NCBI GenBank assembly: GCA_002699335.1
Contig: PACG01000002.1
Span: 1 to 8,506, forward strand
Direction: 5' to 3'
Source of the DNA: Candidatus Poribacteria bacterium
GTDB taxonomy: Bacteria; Poribacteria; WGA-4E; UBA9662
Length of the DNA stretch: 8,506 bases
Under the pieces are notes generated by a model that saw nothing but the letters and a program-made list of their open reading frames with translations, was not told the DNA's origin and made no database searches. Shown here in pieces: positions 1 through 6,043 of the stretch; within the stretch, counting starts at the first letter, position 1, and the number at the start of each line of letters is the position of its first letter. The position numbers and the translations under genes were made by a program.

Positions 1-5
1 ATGAA

Positions 6-51
6 GAAGGAGTATAAAAAAACAACAACAGTCGACTTCTTAAACTCCTTC
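6..51. repeat. Inverted repeat downstream of flgL
   Basis: GAAGGAGT at 6-13 and ACTCCTTC at 44-51 form a perfect 8-bp inverted repeat with a 30-nt loop. The loop holds a run of seven A on the plus strand. The geometry does not fit an intrinsic terminator for the operon, because the T run on the transcribed side lies inside the loop rather than after the stem. The rest of 1-109 shows nothing recognisable. Confidence 0.4.
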
Positions 52-109
52 ATTATATGGAGTAATGGCTTTACTAAAATGATATGTTGCTTTGCTAATT
101 GCTTTGAAA

Positions 110-1015
110 CTAACCAAGGACGTCTACTAGAGAGCGTTGGAAAGCTTTGTTTACCACGTTAAGGGTCAACTGGTAAGATTCCTGTAAGGAAAGGAGCTCT
201 GTCAAAGCCAATGCAGTATCGGTTTCCATAATACTAGCTAAAACTGACTCAACACTGGTTTGTTCTGCTGACAATGATTCTTGCGCTGATTCGGCACGAA
301 ACCCCCGATTTGAGTTGATAGCTCGTGCATTAATGACCGTATTATTTAACCCATCAATCTCATCTAGAATGGTATCAAAATCCTCTGGAGGGTCGCCTCC
401 GCCTGCTACTTCCAGTAAAGTGTCTAAGGAATCAAAAACGCCTTTATCAGTTTTATCAGTACTTGACATGCTGAATATCGTTGTTCCTGGAATGTTTGTA
501 GCTATCGATATATTATCACCCATTTCTACAGTGATCTCAGATGTATTTCCTCGATAAAAAATTCCGCTATCTGTGTTTTCAAAAGGTCGTGCGGTCGTTT
601 TACTACCACCAAAAATGTATTGATCACCTATTTTTGTGTTTCCAAGTTTAACAAGTTGTTCTTTGAGCTGACTGAGTTTTTCAAATGCGTTATTCAACTC
701 TTCCTCTGTGATAGACGGATCCTTCAAAGCCAAAGAAATTTCTTTGATCTGCACTACAGACGCATTAATTTCTCCGAGGGCTGATTCAGTTTGGTTCAAT
801 CGGTCAACCACAGTATCCATATTACGCGAATATTGCTGACTTTGCGCAATCTTTCGTTGGTATTTCAGTGCACGGGTAGCTTGGGATGGATCGTCTGATG
901 GTAGAGAAATTTTGCGACCTGTCGAAATTTCATCCGTTTTCCCTTCGACCTGGCGCAGGCTCCTTTGCATATTTACGATAGCTTTATAGGTAATGCTTTT
1001 GTGTGTTACTCGCAT
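110..1015 (-). CDS. flgL: FlgL, hook-filament junction protein 3 (HAP3)
   Basis: Second junction protein, placed between FlgK and the flagellin filament and also delivered by FlgN. It has 301 residues; family members are commonly about 300-400. It belongs to the flagellin superfamily. The N-terminal helical domain shows MRVTHKSITYKAIVNMQRSL (1-20), EISTGRKISLPSDDPSQATR (29-48) and a long coiled coil. The FlgL mark IGDQYIFGGSKTTARPF (129-145) follows. The outer domain (about 146-235) is small. The C-terminal helix reads AESAQESLSAEQTSVESVLA (241-260), ETDTALALTELLSLQESYQL (264-283) and ends KAFQRSLVDVLG. A flagellin itself would lack the GDQYIFGG motif and would be more conserved at both ends. 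The ATG has AAAGGAG 7 nt upstream, inside the 19-bp gap after flgK. It is the last recognised gene of the operon. Confidence 0.96.
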   Translation of the reverse strand: MRVTHKSITYKAIVNMQRSLRQVEGKTDEISTGRKISLPSDDPSQATRALKYQRKIAQSQQYSRNMDTVVDRLNQTESALGEINASVVQIKEISLALKDPSITEEELNNAFEKLSQLKEQLVKLGNTKIGDQYIFGGSKTTARPFENTDSGIFYRGNTSEITVEMGDNISIATNIPGTTIFSMSSTDKTDKGVFDSLDTLLEVAGGGDPPEDFDTILDEIDGLNNTVINARAINSNRGFRAESAQESLSAEQTSVESVLASIMETDTALALTELLSLQESYQLTLNVVNKAFQRSLVDVLG

Positions 1016-1034
1016 GATTTTGCTCCTTTGCGTA

Positions 1035-2825
1035 CTACATATTCATCAATGTCGCTAGCATTTCATCAACTATTCTGATGTATCTTGCCGAAGCTTCGAA
1101 CGCACGTTGAAATTGTATCAGGTTAGCCATCTCTTCGTCCAAAGAGACGCCTGAGACTTTTTCACGGTAGTCTGTGAGTTGCTGAACAAGAAGTTCAGTG
1201 TTTTCAGAATTTCTTTGGGCTTGCTGACTTTGTGTTCCAATGAAGCTATACATACTGGCAAAGTAATCACTGAAAGTTTGTGTTCCTTCAGTGAATGTTT
1301 CCCCTGATGTAATTTCTTGGGGATTCGCCGTCATGACAGAACTTTTTTCCGGACCCGGGTTCAGCTCCACGAGCTCTCCATTATCTACCATAGCAGCTAA
1401 ATCATCATCGTCGGCCTGATTAGGATCAGTAGTATAGTAATTACCGTCTGCGTCTTCGTATACTTTATCAGTAATTACTGTAATTGAGCCATCTTCTTGT
1501 ACAAAGTCAAATTGCTTATCGAACGTTTTCGTTGTAGGATTTTGAAACAACTTAATTGTAACTTGAGTTCCACTGTCAACCGTTAGAACTCGACCAAACG
1601 TGCTATTATTACCTTTTACTCCTAATATGTCACCTTTAGCCCAACCTGTAGTGCCCCCTGGCTCAACTGTCAGAATCTGTCGATCATTGGGAATTACAGT
1701 AGCTCCTATAGTGAGAGATGTTTGTAGCTGGGCAATTTCCAGTGCTATTTTGTTATTACCTGGTTCGCCTAGAGCACTTGATACGCCTAATTTCTTGGGA
1801 TCAGCAAGTAATTGTGAATTAACGGTAATATCGTCGATACTTGTTCCTGAGAAGAATTCTAGTCCGGTTGGTCCGGTTGACTTGTCGAGTCCGTAGCCTG
1901 ATTTGTGTAGTTTGTTGACTTGTGCAATTAAAGTTTCCGATAGTGTTTTCATCCGGGTTAGCATGGAAGGTAAGTGTTGATCCCGGGCTTCGATGAGTCC
2001 AGCCAAAGTTCCTTCTGAAATTGCAACTTCGTTATTGCTGGCGAGGATTCTTGTTGAGGCAGTGCTGGTTGATCCTCCTTCAGTATTTGGGGTAAGTTCG
2101 GCTACCAATTTTGTTACTCGTTTCCCTTCAACTAACGACAGGCTATCAACGAAAACTTGGATGGAACCATCATTTCGCTCGGTTGTACGAAAATTAATTA
2201 ATTCTGACAGTTGAGCCAGTTGATAGTCACGTAGAGTTCGTTGGTCGTTTGCTTGATTGCCGGAAAGCTCGATTGAAACAATCTCTTGGTTCAATTTCCC
2301 AATTCGAGTTGTAATTTCATTGGATTCGGTGATTTTTCGGTTGATCTCCGCATCCAAATCCGCGTGTGATTCTTCCATTCCTGCATTCATATCCTGTAAG
2401 CGAGATGCTAAGACAACACCTCGTTGAACAGCAACAAGTCTGGATGACTCGGACTCGGGAGAAACCGTCAGGTCCTGCCAACTGTTCCAGAAATCGGAGA
2501 GTGCTCCCGACAATCCTGTTCCTGCAAGGTCACTAAAGAAAGTTTCTATCTGACTTAGTCGATCGGATAAGGTTTGCCATTTGGCGAGTTCCTGAGTATT
2601 AAGGCGGAGCCTTTCATCAACAACTCTATCTTGAATTCGACGAATATATGTAATTTCAACACCTGCCATACCTGCCCCGCCAACACCGGGTTCAACTAGT
2701 GGTTGTTGTCTGGCATAATTCGGTGTGTTGACATTGGAAATATTATGGCCTGCAATTGATAAGCCTAGGCGCTGGGTGCTTAACGCTCTTTTGGCAATTT
2801 GGAGACTGCTGATAAGATTATTCAT
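1035..2825 (-). CDS. flgK: FlgK, hook-filament junction protein 1 (HAP1)
   Basis: First of the two junction proteins between hook and filament, exported with FlgN. It has 596 residues; the Salmonella protein has about 553. The N terminus carries the rod/hook-type helix LIAKRAL-like sequence LQIAKRALSTQRLGLSIAGH (8-27) and NISNVNTPNYARQQPL (28-43). A coiled-coil D1 region follows, with FWNSWQDLTVSPESESSRLV (112-131). The C-terminal D1/D0 part is FSDYFASMYSFIGTQSQQAQ (518-537), then GVSLDEEMANLIQFQRAFEA (559-578) and SARYIRIVDEMLATLMNM. Between NNKIALEIAQLQ (357-368) and FSDYF lies an extra acidic, beta-rich segment of about 140 residues that is not expected there. The ATG has no recognisable Shine-Dalgarno, although an in-frame TGA seven codons upstream leaves no real alternative start. 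The gap to flgN is 42 bp and to flgL 19 bp. Confidence 0.96.
   Translation of the reverse strand: MNNLISSLQIAKRALSTQRLGLSIAGHNISNVNTPNYARQQPLVEPGVGGAGMAGVEITYIRRIQDRVVDERLRLNTQELAKWQTLSDRLSQIETFFSDLAGTGLSGALSDFWNSWQDLTVSPESESSRLVAVQRGVVLASRLQDMNAGMEESHADLDAEINRKITESNEITTRIGKLNQEIVSIELSGNQANDQRTLRDYQLAQLSELINFRTTERNDGSIQVFVDSLSLVEGKRVTKLVAELTPNTEGGSTSTASTRILASNNEVAISEGTLAGLIEARDQHLPSMLTRMKTLSETLIAQVNKLHKSGYGLDKSTGPTGLEFFSGTSIDDITVNSQLLADPKKLGVSSALGEPGNNKIALEIAQLQTSLTIGATVIPNDRQILTVEPGGTTGWAKGDILGVKGNNSTFGRVLTVDSGTQVTIKLFQNPTTKTFDKQFDFVQEDGSITVITDKVYEDADGNYYTTDPNQADDDDLAAMVDNGELVELNPGPEKSSVMTANPQEITSGETFTEGTQTFSDYFASMYSFIGTQSQQAQRNSENTELLVQQLTDYREKVSGVSLDEEMANLIQFQRAFEASARYIRIVDEMLATLMNM
1284..1715 (-). 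other. Extra segment within FlgK (about residues 371-514)
   Basis: This part of flgK encodes about 140 residues between the helix ending in ALEIAQLQ and the C-terminal D1 helix starting FSDYF. In Salmonella FlgK these two blocks lie only about ten residues apart. The segment is rich in V, T, G and D, with likely strands such as GRVLTVDSGTQVTIKLFQ (411-428) and GSITVITDKVYEDADGNYYT (446-465), then the acidic run DDDD (472-475). It is probably a surface-exposed beta domain. Confidence 0.6.
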
Positions 2826-2867
2826 AGCTGTATAGTTTACTCAAAGATATCTAGAATTGTCTGCTTC

Positions 2868-3359
2868 TTAGGCAGTTGTCTGGAATTTGGTAGCTTTTCC
2901 CTTTAAATGTAAGAGGTCTTGATCGTTATAATCGAATGGGTTGCAGGTAGCAAAAAGCCGTAGTGATGTATTGATGAGATCAAGCGAATTATCGGTCAAG
3001 TACTTATTGTCTTGATTCCGATCGTCAATTTGCTTTGTTATGCTTTTTACTTGTTTACTCAACTTTCTATATTTAGTGCTGAAAGGCTCTCCCACGAGTT
3101 TTGCCAACTTCATCAAGGTTAACTGTTCTGGTGGTTTTTGCAAATGTTGAGACAGTTTTTCCATGATAGGTAGGCGGGCTTCTTCCAAAGCTTTTAGCTC
3201 AAGAGTCAAGGTTTCCTGCTGTGTAAGGACTTCATGGATATCCTCTGTGTTTCCTGTTGGTAGTGCGTACCGCTGATCTGAAAGGATTAGCAGGAGTTTG
3301 TTATATAAAACCAACTCCTGTGATAAAATTTCAGATAGTCTCTCCAACAAGTCTTGCAT
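2868..3359 (-). CDS. flgN: FlgN-family export chaperone for FlgK and FlgL
   Basis: Cytoplasmic chaperone that binds the C-terminal helices of FlgK and FlgL and delivers them to the flagellar export gate. The 163 residues are predicted to be almost wholly helical, with regular leucine spacing. The family pattern is present: LSQELVLYNKLLLILSDQRY (12-31), DIHEVLTQQETLTLELKALE (40-59), EARLPIMEKL (60-69), then NQDNKYLTDNSLDLINTSLR (115-134), which matches the conserved N--N--L---SL---- block near the C terminus. FlgN is a fast-diverging family, so the call relies on this pattern together with its position between flgM and flgK. A Shine-Dalgarno (AAGGAT) lies about 8 nt before the ATG. Its clients are the next two genes. 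In Salmonella FlgN also affects flgM translation; nothing here shows whether that applies. Confidence 0.87.
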   Translation of the reverse strand: MQDLLERLSEILSQELVLYNKLLLILSDQRYALPTGNTEDIHEVLTQQETLTLELKALEEARLPIMEKLSQHLQKPPEQLTLMKLAKLVGEPFSTKYRKLSKQVKSITKQIDDRNQDNKYLTDNSLDLINTSLRLFATCNPFDYNDQDLLHLKGKATKFQTTA

Positions 3360-3400
3360 GATTAATATCCTTATCCTGTTTTAGAAAAAATCGTGTTAAA

Positions 3401-3727
3401 TTATTCTTCTACCTTAACGCTTGTGGCCAATAAGTTTTCTGCGATCTTTTGACTATCAGCTATGTAAGATCCATCTTTAATCATCTGGCGCAGTTTTTCA
3501 ACTTTCTCCAAATCTACGTCTGGGAGTTGATTTGCCTTTTCTTTAATTCTACTTACTTCGCTACTTTTGGCGGACTGTACAAAACCATCCTGTTCTGCTT
3601 TTATCCCTTTTCCCTCTTCTGCATTGAGGTAAGGATTTGTCTTGCTAGTTTGAACTTTCTCCGCTTGTTTCTTTGTCAGAACTTGATTTAAACTTCCAAG
3701 CTTTCCCTTTTGACTGACGGGTACCAT
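3401..3727 (-). CDS. flgM: FlgM, anti-sigma-28 factor
   Basis: Binds the flagellar sigma factor (FliA, sigma-28) and keeps late genes off until the hook is finished, when FlgM is exported through the completed structure. The protein is 108 residues from the ATG chosen here. The N-terminal half (1-45) is basic and polar, with no clear fold, as expected of a protein exported unfolded. The C-terminal sigma-binding region is clear: FVQSAKSSEVSRIKEKANQL (49-68), PDVDLEKVEKLRQMIKDGSY (69-88), then IADSQKIAENLL (89-100). The start was set by the strong Shine-Dalgarno at 3737-3745 and by the sigma-28 promoter just upstream. A longer reading from TTG at 3787 would begin inside that promoter and is not accepted. 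flgN follows after 41 bp. Placement directly behind a sigma-28 promoter implies negative feedback on its own synthesis. Confidence 0.9.
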   Translation of the reverse strand: MVPVSQKGKLGSLNQVLTKKQAEKVQTSKTNPYLNAEEGKGIKAEQDGFVQSAKSSEVSRIKEKANQLPDVDLEKVEKLRQMIKDGSYIADSQKIAENLLATSVKVEE

Positions 3728-3736
3728 TTTATCTGA

Positions 3737-3745
3737 CTCCCTTTT
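3737..3745 (-). promoter_or_regulatory. Ribosome binding site that fixes the flgM start
   Basis: The minus strand reads AAAAGGGAG, ending 9 nt before the ATG at 3725-3727. It is one of the strongest Shine-Dalgarno matches in the window. It decides for this ATG over an in-frame TTG 60 nt upstream, which lies inside the sigma-28 promoter and could not be transcribed from it. Confidence 0.8.
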
Positions 3746-3767
3746 ATCAAATCCAAGTTCAAGTTTG

Positions 3768-3795
3768 TTTTCGGCACATTTGACCAAAAACTTTA
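3768..3795 (-). promoter_or_regulatory. Sigma-28 (FliA-type) promoter for flgM-flgN-flgK-flgL
   Basis: The minus strand reads TAAAGTTT at 3788-3795, an exact match to the FliA -35 consensus. After 12 nt it reads GCCGAAAA at 3768-3775, seven of eight bases of the -10 consensus GCCGATAA. The enteric spacer is 11 nt, so this one is one base longer. It lies in the only long gap of the operon. Transcripts would start near 3761, about 34 nt before the flgM start codon. It would drive the late genes and place flgM under the sigma factor it inhibits. Confidence 0.8.
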
Positions 3796-3853
3796 GCTAC
3801 TTTTACCATGTTTCCTAATTCTGATCTAACTCTAGGTGTTGAACGCAACATAA

Positions 3854-3881
3854 ATTATATCAGACCTATCTTGAATGTAAC
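3854..3881 (-). promoter_or_regulatory. Possible sigma-70-like promoter between flgJ and flgM
   Basis: The minus strand has a perfect TATAAT (-10) at 3854-3859 and GTTACA (-35, four of six consensus bases) at 3876-3881, with a 16-nt spacer. It would start transcripts near 3847, giving a leader of about 120 nt before flgM. It could supply FlgM before sigma-28 becomes active, but AT-rich DNA often yields such matches by chance, so support is modest. Confidence 0.35.
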
Positions 3882-3889
3882 ACTATTTA

Positions 3890-4213
3890 TCAGGACTTTG
3901 TAAGTCGCTGATACAAAACATCGGCAATCCCGATACCTCTTTTCGATACAACTTTCGAAATCTCCTGATCCAGGAGGTCTGTAAAAATCTCTTCGCCAGA
4001 ACCTCCATTAAAGAACTCGCTCTTTGGTATTGCCGCTCGCATTGTCTTCAACAAATTATGAATAAACAACGATTCGAATTCGTGTGTTGCTTCACGTAAA
4101 TCCTTATCGAATCCAGAAAATTTTTCCGTTTTCTTTCCCGTATCGGAAATTTTTTTTATCTGGTGGTTGAATTTTGACATATCAAACTTACTAATGCCGG
4201 TACGAAGGTCCAT
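3890..4213 (-). CDS. flgJ: FlgJ-type rod-cap protein, single-domain form
   Basis: Rod-binding scaffold protein that caps the growing rod. The 107 residues equal only the N-terminal domain of enteric FlgJ, which is about 310 residues. The signature is ATHEFESLFIHNLLKTMRAA (42-61), then PKSEFFNGGSGEEIFTDLLD (63-82) and SKRGIGIADVLYQRL (90-104). The peptidoglycan-hydrolase half found in Salmonella FlgJ is absent. The frame ends at a clean TGA, with non-coding DNA and a promoter after it and no leftover glucosaminidase sequence, so this looks like the natural short form rather than a truncation. Residues 1-38 are basic and probably flexible. The start ATG has only a weak ribosome site (AGGCGG about 8 nt upstream). 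The next in-frame ATG (residue 12) has none, so the first was kept. The gap to flgI is 29 bp. It is the last gene of the basal-body module. Confidence 0.92.
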   Translation of the reverse strand: MDLRTGISKFDMSKFNHQIKKISDTGKKTEKFSGFDKDLREATHEFESLFIHNLLKTMRAAIPKSEFFNGGSGEEIFTDLLDQEISKVVSKRGIGIADVLYQRLTKS

Positions 4214-4242
4214 TCTCTGTCCGCCTGTGAAATCTAACTCTT

Positions 4243-5403
4243 TTATCTAATAATTAGCTTAGCATGAAGTGCGCCAACGCGTTCTATGTTCTGAAGTATC
4301 GATATCAGTTCTCTTGGTGTTGCGCCTAGTGCGTTCAAGGCACCAACTACCTCATCGATTGTAACGCTATCTGGAAGTGGTATAAGGACGCCTCCTTTTT
4401 CTTCAACTGTTACCTCTGTTTCTTCCAGCAGGAATGTTTCCCCTTGACTCATTGGGGTGGGTTGAGATACCTCCTGTTCAGAACCTACGGTAACGGTGAG
4501 TCCTCCGTGCGTTACTGCAGTATTTGAAATAGTAACGTTTGATCCTATAACAACAGTGCCAGTGCGTTCATCGACAATAACAGTTGCAGGACGGTCCACT
4601 TCAACCTTGAGTGCGCCGATTTCCGCAACGAATCGAACCACATTATTGGTGTATCTAGCTGGATCTGCATCTTCATATCTGGTTGGAATACCTACTTGAA
4701 TTGAACCACTATCTATCGCAACTGCAACTTTTTCGTTTTCGCTTTCGTTTTCGTTTATTCCGTCTACGATTTGGGTGACTGTTGTGTAATCCGCATGGTA
4801 GGGGACTAGTGTTATTTGTTCACCTTGAAAGACATCCATACTCATAGCTTTATGAACAACTCCGCCGTTAGGTATGTTGCCGGCAGTCAGATGGTTCTTC
4901 TGGACTTGACTCCCACTTTTACCTGCCCCGTATCCACCGATTGAAATAACACCGCTTGCCATCAAATAGACCTCTTTGGCGGGATCAAGGGCGTGTAGTA
5001 AAGGAGTTGGTAGAAGTGTTCCTCCTTGTAGACTGGTGGCATTCTGAAAAGATTCAACTTGAACATCAATTTGTGATCCTACTTTGGCGAACGGTGGCAA
5101 CGTGGCCGTCACCGTGACGACAGCCATGTTTTTTGCTTCAAACCGGCTTAGCGCAATTGATATCCCCATTTCGCGCATCATATTCTCAAGGAATCTTTGT
5201 GTTACTTCGTTGTTTTGTTTGTCGCCTGTGTTGTTGAGTCCAGTTACAATACCCATTCCCAGCAACTTTGCTTCGTAAATACCATCAAGGCTGACAATGT
5301 CCTTTATTCGAACTTGTAATTTCTGTGTTTGTCCTCTTGTCTCTTGTGAAGAGCTAATGGCTAAAATCGAAATGCAAATTAATAGAGATATAATTTTTTT
5401 CAT
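4243..5403 (-). CDS. flgI: FlgI, P-ring protein
   Basis: Subunit of the periplasmic P ring, set in the peptidoglycan and assembled with help from FlgA. The 386 residues start with a Sec signal peptide, MKKIISLLICISILAISSSQ, cleaved somewhere before RIKDIVSLDG. Family motifs in order: RIKDIVSLDG (33-42), LGMGIVTGLNNTGD (48-61), KNMAVVTVTATLPPFAKVGS (91-110), SLQGGTLLPTPLL (124-136), IPTRYEDADPARYTNNVVRF (239-258), VDRPATVIVDERTGTVVIGS (269-288), SQPTPMSQGETF (313-324) and the conserved tail ALNALGATPRELISILQNIE (355-374). Length is normal for the family. The only cysteine lies in the signal peptide, so the mature protein has no disulfide, unlike enteric FlgI. The ATG has AAGGA 7 nt upstream, directly after the flgH stop. 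A short repeat encodes NENESENE at 217-224, between two domains. Confidence 0.97.
   Translation of the reverse strand: MKKIISLLICISILAISSSQETRGQTQKLQVRIKDIVSLDGIYEAKLLGMGIVTGLNNTGDKQNNEVTQRFLENMMREMGISIALSRFEAKNMAVVTVTATLPPFAKVGSQIDVQVESFQNATSLQGGTLLPTPLLHALDPAKEVYLMASGVISIGGYGAGKSGSQVQKNHLTAGNIPNGGVVHKAMSMDVFQGEQITLVPYHADYTTVTQIVDGINENESENEKVAVAIDSGSIQVGIPTRYEDADPARYTNNVVRFVAEIGALKVEVDRPATVIVDERTGTVVIGSNVTISNTAVTHGGLTVTVGSEQEVSQPTPMSQGETFLLEETEVTVEEKGGVLIPLPDSVTIDEVVGALNALGATPRELISILQNIERVGALHAKLIIR
4732..4755 (-). repeat. Short 6-bp tandem repeat within flgI
   Basis: On the coding strand AACGAA occurs twice, then AGCGAA, then AACGAA, encoding NENESENE (residues 217-224). It sits at a loop between two FlgI domains. 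Gain or loss of one unit would keep the reading frame. Confidence 0.75.
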
Positions 5404-5416
5404 TTTTTTGTCCTTA

Positions 5417-6028
5417 CTAAAAGATCCAGACCCAACTCAATAATTGAGACAGAAATCCAGGCTTTTGTTGTCGACTGACCTGGCCATCACCATTATATAC
5501 GATTTCGGCACTTGCAAGATTGGTTGAGATAATGGTGTTATGCGCGGTTATGTCAATCGGCCTGACGATTCCTTTAACATGGATAGTTTGTTTTTCATTG
5601 TTAACCTGAATGTTGCGTTGCCCTTCAACTACGAGATTTCCATTCTTCATGACTTCTATCACGATAACAGGTACGGTTGCATCGAAGGTTTCACTTCGAC
5701 TGGTAGATCCAGTACCTGTAAATGAATTACCCGATCCAAGGCTAATGCCGTCTCCAAGTCCTCTGGTGGGGATTCCAACGAAGCCCCCAAGCCTACCTTT
5801 ATGATCAGATGTTCGGCTGGTTTCTGTCTTGGCTTCTCTCGTCGCGCTGGCACGTTCAAGGACCAGAACGGTTAGAACATCACCAAGCCGTCGAGCCTTT
5901 CTATCAGCGACCAGTGATACATCATAAACTGTTACTCCTCGTGCAGCATCCGCGTCATTGATAATTATTAAGCATGAAGAAACAGCCATTATTAATAAAA
6001 AAGTATATGAGATAAAGTTCTTAGTCAC
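5417..6028 (-). CDS. flgH: FlgH, L-ring protein
   Basis: Subunit of the L ring, the outer-membrane bushing around the flagellar rod. It is 203 residues, slightly short for a family usually near 220-240. Family marks include SLVADRKARRLGDVLTVLVL (38-57), matching the conserved SLF-D-RA--GD-LTV block, then VPVIVIEVMKNGNLVVEGQR (119-138), a beta core with VKGIVRPIDI (151-160), and the C-terminal AEIVYNGDGQVSRQQKPGFL (174-193). The start is GTG (6026-6028). It is supported by GAGGA at 6038-6042, 9 nt upstream, and by the hydrophobic export signal that follows. Cys19 in VSSC could be the lipidation site of the usual FlgH lipoprotein. The residues after it (LIII) are strongly hydrophobic, so cleavage later, after ADA at 26-28, is an alternative. 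The stop is TAG, with the flgI Shine-Dalgarno immediately after it. Confidence 0.94.
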   Translation of the reverse strand: MTKNFISYTFLLIMAVSSCLIIINDADAARGVTVYDVSLVADRKARRLGDVLTVLVLERASATREAKTETSRTSDHKGRLGGFVGIPTRGLGDGISLGSGNSFTGTGSTSRSETFDATVPVIVIEVMKNGNLVVEGQRNIQVNNEKQTIHVKGIVRPIDITAHNTIISTNLASAEIVYNGDGQVSRQQKPGFLSQLLSWVWIF

Positions 6029-6037
6029 TAGGGTATA

Positions 6038-6042
6038 TCCTC
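6038..6042 (-). promoter_or_regulatory. Ribosome binding site supporting the GTG start of flgH
   Basis: The minus strand reads GAGGA 9 nt before GTG at 6026-6028. It sits just beyond the flgA stop, whose TAG runs into TGAGGA. The next in-frame ATG (flgH residue 14) lies in the middle of the hydrophobic signal and has no such site, so GTG is preferred. Confidence 0.7.
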
Positions 6043-6043
6043 A

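Noticed and set aside
1..162. Plus-strand reading frame starting at position 1 and running into flgL
   Set aside because: It overlaps the conserved 3' end of flgL by 53 bp in antisense, has an odd composition and no recognisable family features.
1600..1896. Plus-strand open frame opposite flgK (and similar plus-strand frames opposite flgL, flgI, flgH, flgA and flgF)
   Set aside because: These are antisense shadows of well-supported conserved genes, with no ribosome sites and no recognisable protein features.
3728..3787. A 20-residue N-terminal extension of FlgM from an in-frame TTG
   Set aside because: The TTG at 3785-3787 lies inside the sigma-28 promoter spacer and has no ribosome site, while the ATG at 3725-3727 has a strong one at the right distance.
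3759..3851. A 30-codon minus-strand reading frame between flgJ and flgM
   Set aside because: It overlaps the sigma-28 promoter, has no ribosome site, and its sequence resembles nothing known; it is best explained as chance.
5659..5859. A minus-strand 66-residue frame within flgH
   Set aside because: It lies in another frame of flgH, whose own protein is clearly conserved through this stretch; it has no independent support.
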